Source: Chthonomonas calidirosea (GTDB lineage: Bacteria; Armatimonadota; Chthonomonadetes; Chthonomonadales; CAJBBX01). Taken from it: a DNA stretch of 64,000 nt. Below, piece by piece: positions 1-9,231 of this stretch; the first letter of the stretch is position 1, and every line of letters starts with the position of its first letter. The notes below the pieces were generated by a model, which saw only the letters and a list, made by a program, of their open reading frames with translations, searched no databases and was not told the DNA's origin. The position numbers and the translations under genes were made by a program. Location of the stretch: positions 62,001 through 126,000 of the forward strand of contig DYKI01000003.1 of assembly GCA_020722705.1 (NCBI GenBank), written 5' to 3'.

Positions 1-263
1 CGTTCTCGATTCCCGCTATGCCCGGCTGGACAGCGACTCTGGACAACAGGCATGCCGACATAGTTCGCGTCAATGGCGCTTTCCTGGGTGTGGTCGTTCC
101 GGCCGGAGAACACACGGTTCGATTGCGCTATAGGCCGGCAGCCTTCCGAATCGGCCTGTTCGGTACACTCATGGGGGTGATGGTCCTCGCTGCAATAGGC
201 ACGGCTGGGGCAATCGCCATGCGTCGCCCTGCTGGTACACTAGCACAGTCCCGCACCCCCTAG
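1..263 (+). CDS. YfhO-like membrane protein, C-terminal end (5' truncated)
   Basis: Only the last 86 codons are inside the window; the frame is open from base 3, so the true start lies upstream. What is visible is a small beta-rich domain (PGWTATLD, then VPAGEHTVRLRYRP), one hydrophobic helix at about residues 50-72 counting from the edge, and a short basic tail. This ending is typical of the large polytopic YfhO family, whose members are implicated in glycosylation of cell-wall polymers. The internal ATG at 18 is not a start, because the conserved domain runs through it. The next gene begins 7 bases downstream, so the two may be cotranscribed. The family call rests on this C-terminal signature alone. 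Confidence 0.6.
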   Translation, partial: FSIPAMPGWTATLDNRHADIVRVNGAFLGVVVPAGEHTVRLRYRPAAFRIGLFGTLMGVMVLAAIGTAGAIAMRRPAGTLAQSRTP

Positions 264-270
264 AGCGCAT

Positions 271-678
271 ATGCACATATCGAGCGTGATGCGAGCCCAT
301 GTCGTCACGGTGACCTGCGATGCAACGCCGGCCGCAGTCGCCGATGTCTTCGCCGTCTACCAACAGGCCGTTGTGCCGGTCGTTGACGCCGCCGATCGGC
401 TGATCGGTTCGATCAGGCCCGGTACGCTGCTCCGTCGGCTCGCATCGCTGAAGGCGGGCCGGCTTCTCGATACCAAGGCCGCCGAGCTTGCGGATACCGG
501 TGTTCCGACAGCGTGCTGTGACGATGACGCGCTCGCGGCGGCTGCGCGGATGCTGGACGGTCAGCATGAGGCCATTGTTGTTGTGGATGACGGCAAGGTG
601 GTTGGGTTGGTCGGCGTACCCGAAGCGTGCAGGATCCTTATCGAATCCATGACCGAGGCAAATCAGGCTGTCGGGTGA
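271..678 (+). CDS. CBS-domain pair protein
   Basis: A 135-residue protein made almost entirely of two CBS domains (about residues 1-60 and 70-130). Typical signs are the opening HISSVMRAHVVTV, the VPVVDAADRLIGSI segment and the second-domain AIVVVDDGKVVGLVGV. CBS pairs bind adenine nucleotides or SAM and act as regulatory modules. There is no attached enzyme or channel, so it would have to act on a partner. It lies 30 bases upstream of the branched-chain amino-acid importer operon, so energy-state control of transport is possible, but that is inference. The ATG start has no strong Shine-Dalgarno sequence. Confidence 0.8.
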   Translation: MHISSVMRAHVVTVTCDATPAAVADVFAVYQQAVVPVVDAADRLIGSIRPGTLLRRLASLKAGRLLDTKAAELADTGVPTACCDDDALAAAARMLDGQHEAIVVVDDGKVVGLVGVPEACRILIESMTEANQAVG

Positions 679-707
679 GTCCCGGGCAGTCGCAAAGGGA
701 GTTAGCG

Positions 708-1892
708 ATGAAACGGATGGTGAACGCGACTACCGCCGCACTCTGCATCGGCTTAGCGCTGATGTGGCTCGGCGGCTGCAAGAAGAGCACCTCATCAGGC
801 GACCAGGACACTTCGGAGATTATCGTGGGGGAGTATGCCTCGCTTACAGGCACAACGGCCACATTCGGCAACTCCACGCATCGCGGAACACAGATGGCCA
901 TTGACGACGCCAACGCTGCCGGCGGCGTCAACGGGCGCAAACTGCGGTTGGTCACCGAGGACGATCAGAGCAAACCCGACATCGCCCGTACCGTTGTGAC
1001 AAGGCTGATCACGCAGGAGAAAGCGGTAGCCATCCTTGGGGAAGTGGCCAGTACCCGCTCGATGGCGGCGGCGCCCGTATGCCAGCAATACAAGGTTCCG
1101 ATGATCTCGCCATCCTCGACGAACCCCGCGGTCACTGATGCCGGTGACTACATCTTCAGAGTCTGCTTCACCGATGACTTCCAGGCGGCAGTCGTCGCGC
1201 ACTTCGCCTATGACCAGGGCTTCCGTAAGGTCGCCATCTTCAAGGATATCAAGAACGATTACAGCGTTGCGTTTGCCGCCAACTTCGGAGCGGAGATCAA
1301 GCGTCTGGGCGGCACTGTTGCGGCCGAGCAGTTCTTTCAGGAGGGCGACACCGATTTCAAGGCTCAACTCACAACGCTGGCTTCAGCCAAGCCTGACGCG
1401 GTGCTTGTTCCGGGCTACTATAGCGAGGTGGGCACCATCGCTCGCCAAGCCCGCGAGGTTGGCTTGAAGGCCCCGCTGCTGGGCGGCGACGGTTGGGACT
1501 CACCGAAGCTGGTTCCCGGCGCAGGTGGCCCTGGGGGCGCGCTCGAGGGGTGCTTCTTCAGCAACCATTACTTCTCGTCTGAGCTCAAGGAAGAGGTCAC
1601 GCAGACCTTCCTCGGGGCCTTCAGGAAGAAGTATCAGCTCGATCCTGACGCCCTGGCAGCTCTCGGTTATGACGCGGCCCGTCTGCTTGTGGATGCACTG
1701 AAGCGGGCAGGCACCACTGATAGGGCGAAGCTGCGCGACGCAATCGCGGCCACCAAGGACTTCCCAGGGGTGACCGGGAAGATCACGCTCGACGCGAAGC
1801 GGAATGCCCGCAAGGCGGCGCTCATTCTCAAGGTGGAAGGAGACAAGTTCCGCGTATACAAGTCGTACACGCCGGAGCAGATTGGGCAGTAG
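708..1892 (+). CDS. livJ: Branched-chain amino-acid ABC transporter, substrate-binding lipoprotein
   Basis: A 394-residue periplasmic-binding protein of the LivJ/Leu-Ile-Val family. The N-terminus is a lipoprotein signal (MKRMV, a hydrophobic stretch, then LGGC with the lipidated Cys at residue 24), so the mature protein is tethered to the membrane outside the cytoplasm. The body has the type I binding-protein pattern: GEYASLTGTTATFG at the start and repeated Rossmann-like lobes ending near the C-terminus. The start chosen is the ATG at 708, just behind AAAGGGA; a longer open frame from 627 only adds sequence overlapping the CBS gene. It heads the livJHMGF cluster. Exact ligand (Leu/Ile/Val or another amino acid or amide) cannot be told. 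Confidence 0.9.
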   Translation: MKRMVNATTAALCIGLALMWLGGCKKSTSSGDQDTSEIIVGEYASLTGTTATFGNSTHRGTQMAIDDANAAGGVNGRKLRLVTEDDQSKPDIARTVVTRLITQEKAVAILGEVASTRSMAAAPVCQQYKVPMISPSSTNPAVTDAGDYIFRVCFTDDFQAAVVAHFAYDQGFRKVAIFKDIKNDYSVAFAANFGAEIKRLGGTVAAEQFFQEGDTDFKAQLTTLASAKPDAVLVPGYYSEVGTIARQAREVGLKAPLLGGDGWDSPKLVPGAGGPGGALEGCFFSNHYFSSELKEEVTQTFLGAFRKKYQLDPDALAALGYDAARLLVDALKRAGTTDRAKLRDAIAATKDFPGVTGKITLDAKRNARKAALILKVEGDKFRVYKSYTPEQIGQ

Positions 1893-1894
1893 TC

Positions 1895-3004
1895 GTGCAG
1901 TCCTTTCTCCAGCAAGCCGTCTTTGGCATACAACTGGGCAGTCTGTATGCTCTGATTGCCATAGGATATACGCTTGTATACGGAGTGCTGCGCCTCATCA
2001 ACTTCGCCCACGGGGACGTTTTCATGGTGGGCGCCTTTGTGTGCTACTACGCATGCACGCGCTGGCTGCCATTCCGCGACCTTGCGACCGACCCATCGGC
2101 TGCATCGGCCAACGTCGCCCTTGCCGCCCTGGTCCTCGTCATGGCAATGGTGGTGTGTGCCGCGCTGGGCGTGTTGATCGAGCGATTTGCCTACAGACCT
2201 CTGCGCAACGGCCTGGGAGCGGCCGATGCCCATTTCTGGGGCCTGGTGATTGCACTCCCGTTCGCATTGTCCATCGGTAAGCTTACGCAACCCATCGCGA
2301 TTGCGGCACTGATCGTCATCGGCATCGTCTTCGGCTATCTCCTCAGGCCCGTGGTGTTCTGGATCGCTCATCGGTCCATTCGAACCACCTCGCGCCTCAA
2401 CGCGCTCATCACCGCAATCGGAGTGTCCTTCGTTCTGGAGTACGGGGGGCTGCTCGTTGTCGGAGCGGACCCGAACTTTGTGCCCAATGTCGTCCCGGAG
2501 AAGGTGTACCAACTGCCCGGCGGTGTGCGGATCGGCACCGCTCAACTGGCGATCCTGGCCGTTTCGCTGATCTTGATGGCTGTGCTCCGCTATATCGTCG
2601 TGTACACACGTCGAGGCAAGGCGATGCGGGCTATCGCTCATGACATTGAGGCAGCAAAGCTGATGGGCATAGATACCGATCGCGTTATCTCGTTTACGTT
2701 TGCGCTTGGCGGCGCGCTCGCCGGCGCCGGCGGAGCGCTCGTGGCGGCCCTCACGCACGTCAAGATCACGCCGCTGTTCGGCCTTCTGCCCGGCATCAAA
2801 GCTTTCGTCGCAGCCGTCCTTGGCGGTCCGGGAAGCATTCCGGGGGCGGTGCTTGGCGGTCTGTTGATGGGCCTTGCCGAAGCGTTTGTGGCCGGATCGC
2901 AGTTCTCGGCTTTCAGGGACGCCATCGCCTTCTGCATCCTGATCGTCCTCCTGCTCGTCAGACCCTCCGGGCTGCTTGGACGACACGTCGCCGAGAAGGT
3001 TTAG
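1895..3004 (+). CDS. livH: Branched-chain amino-acid ABC transporter permease LivH
   Basis: A 369-residue polytopic permease with the LivH signature near the N-terminus (GSLYALIAIGYTLVYGVLR, then INFAHGD). It forms the membrane channel with LivM. The EAA-type loop that docks with the ATPases lies around RAIAHDIEAAKLMGID. It is longer than the usual roughly 290-300 residues because of extra hydrophobic sequence between about 60 and 150. The start is GTG, two bases after the livJ stop, which implies tight translational coupling. Confidence 0.92.
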   Translation: MQSFLQQAVFGIQLGSLYALIAIGYTLVYGVLRLINFAHGDVFMVGAFVCYYACTRWLPFRDLATDPSAASANVALAALVLVMAMVVCAALGVLIERFAYRPLRNGLGAADAHFWGLVIALPFALSIGKLTQPIAIAALIVIGIVFGYLLRPVVFWIAHRSIRTTSRLNALITAIGVSFVLEYGGLLVVGADPNFVPNVVPEKVYQLPGGVRIGTAQLAILAVSLILMAVLRYIVVYTRRGKAMRAIAHDIEAAKLMGIDTDRVISFTFALGGALAGAGGALVAALTHVKITPLFGLLPGIKAFVAAVLGGPGSIPGAVLGGLLMGLAEAFVAGSQFSAFRDAIAFCILIVLLLVRPSGLLGRHVAEKV

Positions 3005-3009
3005 CCGCT

Positions 3010-4050
3010 GTGGTTTGGTTCCTAGGCAGGGTCGGAGCAATAGCGCTGCTTGGCGCTTGTCTGGTCGGCGTAAGCCGCTGGTTGACCGACAACATAGAGA
3101 CCTACTACTTCCTGGTGTTGATTCAGTGCGGGATTGCGGCGGTGCTCGCGGTCAGCCTGAATCTCATCAACGGCATCACGGGTCAGTTCTCGATCGGGCA
3201 TGCCGGGTTCTACGCCGTTGGGGCGTATGTCGGCGCTTCCTGGACCATGCTCTGGCGGCCGCAGGTTGTGGAGAGGGTACCGTGGCTGGCGACCGGCGAT
3301 CTGACCGGTGACATCGCGAATCTTCTGATCGCGCTTGTGCTGGGCAGTGTGGCAGCAGCGCTGACCGGCGCAGTTGTCGGTACCCCTTCGTTGCGCCTTC
3401 GAGGCGACTACCTGGCGATCCTGACGCTGGGCTTCGGCGAGGTCATCCGTGTCGTTCTGCTCAACATCGACTCCGTGGGAGGCGCCAGAGGGCTTGCGGG
3501 TATCCCAACCCTGGTCTCCTCGGGCAATCTGGCAGCCTTCTGGGTGTTCGGGCTCCTCATTGCAGTCGCCACACTGACACGCAACCTGATGCTCTCGACG
3601 TGCGGTCTGACGTGGCTCGCCGTGCGCGAGGACGAGGTCGCTTCGGATGCGATGGGCGTTGACACGACACGCGTGAAGGTTACGGCCTTTGTGGTCGGAT
3701 CGGGCTTTGCAGGCGCTGCAGGCGTGCTGTATGCCCACTTCTTCACTGGCATCAGTCCGGACATCTTCGGCATGGACGTGTCCATCATGATCACCACCAT
3801 GGTGGTTCTCGCGGGAACGGGGAGCGTGACCGGCGCGATCATTGCCGGCATCGTCCTCACCGCCCTCCCGGAAGCGCTTCGTTTCCTGAAGGACTTCAAA
3901 GAATACCGAATGGTGCTCTTCTCGACGGCCCTGATTGTGATGATGCTGACGAGGCCGCAGGGCATTCTGGGACACTCGGAGTTGGGCTTCGGGTCATTCG
4001 TGAGGTTCGCGAACCGTCTGCGCCGCGGACATCGGAGATCGGCGGGTTGA
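3010..4050 (+). CDS. livM: Branched-chain amino-acid ABC transporter permease LivM
   Basis: A 346-residue partner permease with about ten hydrophobic segments. The LivM signature is clear: SLNLINGITGQFSIGHAGF at about 55-75 and the cytoplasmic ATPase-docking loop REDEVASDAMGVDTTRVK at about 212. It pairs with LivH to form the transmembrane pore. It starts with GTG five bases after livH and overlaps the next gene by four bases. Confidence 0.92.
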   Translation: MVWFLGRVGAIALLGACLVGVSRWLTDNIETYYFLVLIQCGIAAVLAVSLNLINGITGQFSIGHAGFYAVGAYVGASWTMLWRPQVVERVPWLATGDLTGDIANLLIALVLGSVAAALTGAVVGTPSLRLRGDYLAILTLGFGEVIRVVLLNIDSVGGARGLAGIPTLVSSGNLAAFWVFGLLIAVATLTRNLMLSTCGLTWLAVREDEVASDAMGVDTTRVKVTAFVVGSGFAGAAGVLYAHFFTGISPDIFGMDVSIMITTMVVLAGTGSVTGAIIAGIVLTALPEALRFLKDFKEYRMVLFSTALIVMMLTRPQGILGHSELGFGSFVRFANRLRRGHRRSAG

Positions 4051-4817
4051 ACGATCTTCTCGTCACGCACGACATGACACGGTACTTCGGCGGCCTGGCG
4101 GCCGTGTCCGGTGTCAATCTGCGCGTTGCCGATGGCGAGCTTGTCGGGCTCATCGGCCCCAACGGGGCCGGCAAGACGACCGTATTCAACCTCCTGACGG
4201 GAGTGTATGTGCCGACCTCAGGACGGATCGTCTTCGATGGTGCGACCGTCAATGGCATGAGACCGTACCGGATGGCAAGGATCGGGATAGCGAGAACGTT
4301 TCAGAACATCCGGCTCTTCAAGGTCCTGACGGTTCTGCAGAACGTGAAAGTGGCTGCGGCTCTCCGGGCTAGACAATCGTTCCTTTCTGCTGTGCTGCGA
4401 ACGCCGGCTCAGACCCGCGATGACCTTCGCATTCACGGCGAATGCATGCGCCTGCTTGAGCGCCTTGATCTTGCCCAGCATGCCGACAGCCGCGCCGACT
4501 CGCTCCCCTATGGAGTGCAGCGCCGCCTCGAGATCGCTCGTGCGCTGGCCACCAACCCTCGGCTTCTGCTGCTGGATGAGCCTGCCGCAGGCATGAATCC
4601 CAACGAGAAATCGGACCTGATGGCACTGGTCCAGAGGCTTCGAGACGAGTTTCGCTTGACGGTCTTGTTGATAGAGCACGACATGAGGGTGGTCATGGGC
4701 ATCTGCGAGCGGATCTATGTTCTCGACTACGGCGAGGTGATTGCCGAAGGCACGCCGGAAGCGATTGCGGGTGATCCCAAAGTGATAGCCGCCTATCTGG
4801 GGACCGAGGAAGCCTGA
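4047..4817 (+). CDS. livG: Branched-chain amino-acid ABC transporter ATPase LivG
   Basis: A 256-residue ABC ATPase of the LivG type. It has Walker A GPNGAGKTT (about residues 37-45), the family-specific RTFQNIRLF just before the signature region, a degenerate signature YGVQRRLEIARAL, Walker B LLLLDEPAAGMN, and the switch histidine in LLIEHDM. The PAAGMN motif separates LivG from LivF. The start is TTG sharing its TGA with the livM stop (TTGA), a coupling arrangement seen at several junctions in this window. It forms a heterodimer with LivF. Confidence 0.93.
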   Translation: MNDLLVTHDMTRYFGGLAAVSGVNLRVADGELVGLIGPNGAGKTTVFNLLTGVYVPTSGRIVFDGATVNGMRPYRMARIGIARTFQNIRLFKVLTVLQNVKVAAALRARQSFLSAVLRTPAQTRDDLRIHGECMRLLERLDLAQHADSRADSLPYGVQRRLEIARALATNPRLLLLDEPAAGMNPNEKSDLMALVQRLRDEFRLTVLLIEHDMRVVMGICERIYVLDYGEVIAEGTPEAIAGDPKVIAAYLGTEEA

Positions 4818-5524
4818 TGCTGGTTATCGAGCGCCTGGAAGTCCGCTACGGAGCGATCCGAGCGCTCCGGGGCATTGACGTCGAGGTGCGTCAGGGAGAG
4901 ATTGTCACGCTGATCGGGGCGAACGGCGCCGGCAAGAGCACCGCCATTCGTGCCATTTCGGGCCTTGTGACGCCGTCTGCGGGGCGCATCGTCTACCACG
5001 GTGAAGACATCGCGCATCAGCCCGCTCACGTGCTGGTGAGGCGGGGAATCTGCCAATCGCCTGAAGGACGCAGGATCTTCGCCAATCTATCCGTAAAAGA
5101 AAACCTCGAAATGGGCGCCTACGTCAACGACGGTCCACGCGCCTCGATCAGGACGGAAATGGAACGCGTCCTCGAAATGTTCCCCAGGCTGCGCGAGAGG
5201 ATAGGTCAGTTGGGGGGCACACTATCTGGCGGCGAGCAGCAGATGCTTGCCATAGGCCGTGCGCTGATGTCACGGCCGAAGCTGTTGCTCCTCGATGAGC
5301 CATCGCTTGGGCTTGCTCCGTTCCTTGTTCAGCAGATATTCTCCATCATCCGCGACATCAACGCACAAGGTGTTACCGTCCTGCTCGTCGAACAGAATGC
5401 CTATCAGGCGCTTCGGCTTGCCCACCGGGCGTATGTGCTGGAAACTGGGGCCGTGACCATGCATGGGCGCGCGGAGGAGCTGTTGATGGACGAAGGCATT
5501 CGACGTGCGTACCTTGGCAAGTGA
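4817..5524 (+). CDS. livF: Branched-chain amino-acid ABC transporter ATPase LivF
   Basis: A 235-residue ABC ATPase: Walker A GANGAGKSTA, Q-loop region CQSPEGRRIF, canonical signature LSGGEQQMLAIGRAL, Walker B LLLLDEPSLGLAP and the switch region LLVEQN. PEGRRIF and PSLGLAP are LivF hallmarks. The ATG overlaps the livG stop by one base (TGATG). With it the importer is complete: one binding protein, two permeases, two ATPases. Confidence 0.93.
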   Translation: MLVIERLEVRYGAIRALRGIDVEVRQGEIVTLIGANGAGKSTAIRAISGLVTPSAGRIVYHGEDIAHQPAHVLVRRGICQSPEGRRIFANLSVKENLEMGAYVNDGPRASIRTEMERVLEMFPRLRERIGQLGGTLSGGEQQMLAIGRALMSRPKLLLLDEPSLGLAPFLVQQIFSIIRDINAQGVTVLLVEQNAYQALRLAHRAYVLETGAVTMHGRAEELLMDEGIRRAYLGK

Positions 5525-5554
5525 TCAGGCACGCCGGGGCAGAGAGTTGGCCAG

Positions 5555-6367
5555 GTGACAAATACCGAACGGAGTGCCCTTATCGGGTTCGCACTTGCGT
5601 GCCTGTGGTCGGCGGCTCTTACGGGCCGCGCGCGCTCGGCCCTGCATCGCTATACCCGAAGTATCGCCCCTGAGGCGCGGATCAGGACAGGTGTCGTGCC
5701 TGCCGGTCCTCTCGGCTCGCTGATCGGCAGGGCGTCGCTGGCAACGGTAGACGTCCAGGGTGGGGAGATCAGTATGCTTGTGACCCCGCTTGCTGCGCCG
5801 ACAGGCCCGTTTCGAGTTTGCGTTCATCGCACCGAGCTGCGGGGTTCACGGACCTCTGCCCTCGGTCTGCCGGTGCATCGCCTGCGCATCGTTCAGGCAG
5901 ACAGCGTTCTCGATGGTGGGCGGCTTATTCTGAAGCGGGAGTTGGGTGTCATTCGCACCGGTCTCATGGGTGTTGAAGTTGTCATAGACGCACACTCGCT
6001 TGCGCGCGTGGTCGAGCGGCGCATGCCGACGGTCTCGGACGTTACCGTGGTGCTGGCCGACAACAGGGTCTGCATTCAGGGCCGAAGCTCTGCACCTCGA
6101 GGTGCGGTCACGCTGGTGGCCGAAGTGGCATCCTACAATGGCGATCAGATCGTGCTTCGAAACGGCAGGCTGTGGGTGGATGTAAACGAGGTGCCGACCG
6201 GATTGGCCGCCATGATGATTGGGGCTATGAACCCGGTTTTCTCGCTGCGAGACACACTGGGTCCGGGCACCAACATCGCTATACGAAAGGTACAGGTGTC
6301 CGAGGGCGTCGTCCGAGCGGTGCTCGGCGGGCTATCCATCGGAACAGGGAAGTCAGCAAGACAATGA
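5555..6367 (+). CDS. LmeA-like (DUF2993) lipid-binding protein
   Basis: A 270-residue protein with an N-terminal hydrophobic segment (about residues 8-22, probable signal or anchor) and then the beta-rich fold of the DUF2993/LmeA family. Supporting pieces are GGEISMLVTPL, LILKRELGVIRTGLMGVEVV and the VEVVIDAHSLARVVE region. Family members bind phospholipid outside the cytoplasmic membrane; in mycobacteria LmeA affects mannan elongation. It starts with GTG 30 bases after livF, and its stop overlaps the gcvT start (ATGA), so it is coupled to the glycine-cleavage genes despite no obvious shared function. The family call is moderate because the sequence is divergent. Confidence 0.6.
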   Translation: MTNTERSALIGFALACLWSAALTGRARSALHRYTRSIAPEARIRTGVVPAGPLGSLIGRASLATVDVQGGEISMLVTPLAAPTGPFRVCVHRTELRGSRTSALGLPVHRLRIVQADSVLDGGRLILKRELGVIRTGLMGVEVVIDAHSLARVVERRMPTVSDVTVVLADNRVCIQGRSSAPRGAVTLVAEVASYNGDQIVLRNGRLWVDVNEVPTGLAAMMIGAMNPVFSLRDTLGPGTNIAIRKVQVSEGVVRAVLGGLSIGTGKSARQ

Positions 6368-7464
6368 GCACAACAGGCGACCTGAATAGAACACCACTTT
6401 ATGACGAGCACGTGGCGCTGCGCGCGAGGATGGTCCCATTCGCGGGCTGGGAGATGCCGGTCCAGTACACCGGTGTCATTGAGGAGGCGCGGGCCGTGCG
6501 AACGCATGTCGGGATGTTCGACATCAGCCACATGGGGCGCGTTCGGGTCAGAGGTGCCACGGCAGCCGCCGGTCTTCAATCGGTGACCACCAACGACGTT
6601 GCCGCGCTGGCACCCGGCAAGGCCCAGTACTCTCTGATACCTTTCGAGGCAGGTGGTATCGCCGATGACATCATCGTCTACATGCTGGCCAACGAGCAGT
6701 ACCTGGTTGTCGTCAATGCGGGCAACACCGCACGCGACATAGAGATACTGCGCAACGTAGAGTCACTGAGTGGGATCATGAACGATGAGACGGCGGAGAC
6801 CTGCATGATCGCCGTGCAGGGGCCTGAGGCCGCTGCCTTGCTTCAGGGGAGCTGCTCGACGGACCTGACCGCCGTCCCGCGGTTCGGTGTCATTGCGGCC
6901 CGGGTGTATGGCATTCCTGCCACGCTCTGCCGAACCGGTTACACCGGCGAGGACGGCTTTGAAATCATTGCCGCCTCAGGGGACGGACATACGCTGTGGC
7001 GGGCGCTATCCGCGAGCGGTGCAGTCCCATGCGGTCTAGGCGCGCGCGACAGCCTGCGCACAGAGGCCGGCTACCCCTTGTACGGACATGAGATATCTGA
7101 GACGACTACTCCTGTCGAGGCCGGGCTCATGTGGGCGGTCAAGCTTGACAAAGGCGACTTCGTAGGGCGTGCCGCCATCGCCGAAGCCAAAGCTCGGGGT
7201 CCGGAACGCAAGCTGATGGGCATCGTGATGGGCGACCGAGCTATACCCAGACAGGGCTACACCGTTGCCCAGAATGGATCAGAGGTCGGCGTCGTGACCA
7301 GCGGCGCCTTTTCTGCAACGCGCAGCATAGCGCTGGGTATGGCATACATTCGCAGCGACGTGGCCCGAGCAGGGCGGAGGGTGGGCGTGATCGTGCGCGG
7401 CACGCCGCATGAGGCCACATTGGTACCGAAGAAGGATCTCATGGCCTGGGTACCGGACAACTGA
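6364..7464 (+). CDS. gcvT: Glycine cleavage system T protein (aminomethyltransferase)
   Basis: A 366-residue T protein. It transfers the methylene group from aminomethyl-lipoyl-GcvH to tetrahydrofolate and releases ammonia. Diagnostic stretches are TPLYDEHVALRARMVPFAGW, GMFDISHMGRV, IAVQGPEA, RTGYTGEDGFEI and the C-terminal barrel SGAFSATRSIALGMAYI. The ATG at 6364 overlaps the previous stop by four bases and places the conserved TPLYDEH near residue 9, as in the family. It leads gcvT-H-PA-PB-lipoate ligase. No glycine riboswitch precedes it. Confidence 0.95.
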   Translation: MSTTGDLNRTPLYDEHVALRARMVPFAGWEMPVQYTGVIEEARAVRTHVGMFDISHMGRVRVRGATAAAGLQSVTTNDVAALAPGKAQYSLIPFEAGGIADDIIVYMLANEQYLVVVNAGNTARDIEILRNVESLSGIMNDETAETCMIAVQGPEAAALLQGSCSTDLTAVPRFGVIAARVYGIPATLCRTGYTGEDGFEIIAASGDGHTLWRALSASGAVPCGLGARDSLRTEAGYPLYGHEISETTTPVEAGLMWAVKLDKGDFVGRAAIAEAKARGPERKLMGIVMGDRAIPRQGYTVAQNGSEVGVVTSGAFSATRSIALGMAYIRSDVARAGRRVGVIVRGTPHEATLVPKKDLMAWVPDN

Positions 7465-7483
7465 TTGGGGAGGGGAAAACGCA

Positions 7484-7873
7484 ATGGAGTTGCGTGACGA
7501 CCGGCTGTACAGCCGTACGCACGAGTGGGCCAAGACCGAGGACGGTATCGTGATCGTCGGCATTACTGATCACGCGCAATGCGAGTTGGGCGACGTAGTC
7601 TACGTGGAGCTTCCGGCGGTAGGCAGAGAGCTCGGGCAGGATGAGGTGTTCGGCGCAGTTGAGTCGGTCAAGGCGGTCTCCGACCTGTATGCACCGATTG
7701 CGGGAACTGTAGTTGCGGTCAATGATGACCTTCCATCGAAGACCGAACTCGTCAATGAGGATCCATACGGAAGCGGGTGGATGGTGAAACTCGAGATGGC
7801 GGCGGGCGCATCTCTGGACCACCTCATGTCACCAGCCGAGTATGAAGCGTTCGTTCAGGAGAGCGGTCATTGA
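7484..7873 (+). CDS. gcvH: Glycine cleavage system H protein
   Basis: A 129-residue lipoyl carrier. The lipoylated lysine is K63 in the motif ESVKAVSD, inside the usual hairpin followed by LYAPIAGTVVAVND. It shuttles the aminomethyl group between the P, T and L proteins. ATG at 7484 follows a strong GGGGAGGGGA Shine-Dalgarno, and the length matches the family. Its stop is shared with the TTG start of gcvPA. Confidence 0.96.
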   Translation: MELRDDRLYSRTHEWAKTEDGIVIVGITDHAQCELGDVVYVELPAVGRELGQDEVFGAVESVKAVSDLYAPIAGTVVAVNDDLPSKTELVNEDPYGSGWMVKLEMAAGASLDHLMSPAEYEAFVQESGH

Positions 7874-9231
7874 GCTACACGCCGCACACGCCCGAGGACC
7901 GCGCCGCGATGCTGGAGGCGATTGGCGCGGCGTCGGTTTCCGACCTCTTTGCGGACATCCCGACCAGTGCCAGGCTTCAGTCACCGCTCCGGCTTCCGGG
8001 TCCGCTATCGGAGATGGAACTCCAGCAACACATGCGCGGTCTCGCGCATCAGAACCTGGACACCGGCAAGTTGGTGTGCTTCCTCGGCGCAGGAGTTTAC
8101 GACCATTTCGCCCCGGCCGTTGTGGATGCGGTGATCTCACGCGGTGAGTTCGCCACGTCGTACACGCCCTATCAGCCCGAGTTAAGTCAGGGGATGCTGC
8201 AGTCCATCTACGAGTTTCAGTCGCTCATATGCGGGCTCACGGCGATGGACATGGCGAATGCCTCCATGTATGACGGCGCGACCGCCATGGCTGAAGCGGC
8301 CCTGATGCTGTGCGCCGTCACAGGCCGGAACGAGGTCGTCGTTTCTCGGGCGGTGCATCCACACTACCGACAGGTACTCCGTACGTATTGCGATGCATCG
8401 GCAGTGAACCTCGTCGAGTGCGGTTTCAGCGACGGACGAACCGACAGCGCGAGTTTGGCGCATTCCGTAAGCGACAGAACTGCGTGTGTCGCCATCCAGT
8501 ACCCGAACTTCTTCGGATGTGTGGAGGACCTCGCTGCGCTGACAGATGTCGCCCAGCGTCACGGTGTGCGCAGTGTTGTTGCGGCCGATCCGGTTGCGCT
8601 CGGACTCCTCAGGCCGCCCGGGGAGTTCGGTGTGGACGTTGTGGTAGGTGAGGGCCAGGGGCTCGGGGCACCGATGGGTTACGGGGGGCCGTTGCTGGGG
8701 TTCTTCGCCTGCAAGTCCGAATACCAGCGCAGGTTTCCCGGCAGGATTGTTGGCCTGACCCATGACTCGGAAGGCCGACGCGGATTCACGATGACGCTGC
8801 GCACCCGTGAGCAGGATATCCGACGTGAGAAAGCCACATCCAACATATGCACGAATGAAGCGCTCGTAGCGCTGGCAGCGACGGTGCATCTTTGCGCATT
8901 GGGGCCGAGGGGCCTTCGGGATGCGGCCACCCTCTGCCTTCAGAAAGCGCACTACGCACACGACAGGATGGCGGAGTTGCCCGCGCTCCGGCCCTCATTC
9001 CCGGCGCCGTTCGTCAAGGAGTTCGCCGTTGCTGTGGATACTCGACGGCCCGTCCGCGACCTGTGTCGGTCCATGGTCGGTCGCGGGTTCCTCGCCGGCT
9101 ATCCGCTTGACGAGGCCTACCCGGAGCTGCCCAATCATCTCCTCGTCGCCGTGACCGAACGCCGAACCAGAGACGAGATTGACGCGTTTGTTCAAGCGCT
9201 GAACGCCGAGCTTCCGGGAGGTGCATCATGA
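7870..9231 (+). CDS. gcvPA: Glycine dehydrogenase (decarboxylating) subunit 1
   Basis: A 453-residue alpha half of the split P protein, as in Gram-positive and many thermophilic bacteria rather than the single-chain type. Signatures are the N-terminal YTPHTPEDRAAML, FLGAGVYDHFAP, TSYTPYQPELSQGMLQSIYE and GGPLLGFFA. This subunit has an aminotransferase-like fold but lacks the cofactor lysine, which is in subunit 2. The start is TTG overlapping the gcvH stop. It forms a heterotetramer with GcvPB and decarboxylates glycine onto GcvH. Confidence 0.95.
   Translation: MSYTPHTPEDRAAMLEAIGAASVSDLFADIPTSARLQSPLRLPGPLSEMELQQHMRGLAHQNLDTGKLVCFLGAGVYDHFAPAVVDAVISRGEFATSYTPYQPELSQGMLQSIYEFQSLICGLTAMDMANASMYDGATAMAEAALMLCAVTGRNEVVVSRAVHPHYRQVLRTYCDASAVNLVECGFSDGRTDSASLAHSVSDRTACVAIQYPNFFGCVEDLAALTDVAQRHGVRSVVAADPVALGLLRPPGEFGVDVVVGEGQGLGAPMGYGGPLLGFFACKSEYQRRFPGRIVGLTHDSEGRRGFTMTLRTREQDIRREKATSNICTNEALVALAATVHLCALGPRGLRDAATLCLQKAHYAHDRMAELPALRPSFPAPFVKEFAVAVDTRRPVRDLCRSMVGRGFLAGYPLDEAYPELPNHLLVAVTERRTRDEIDAFVQALNAELPGGAS

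Noticed and set aside
1667-3040. A 457-codon open frame antisense to livJ/livH
   Set aside because: It is an artefact of high GC. The sense strand encodes clear LivJ and LivH domains, while the antisense product is Arg/His/Gln-rich with no family pattern.
6300-6364. Glycine riboswitch before gcvT
   Set aside because: gcvT overlaps the preceding gene, and no tandem glycine aptamer pattern is present in or around the junction.
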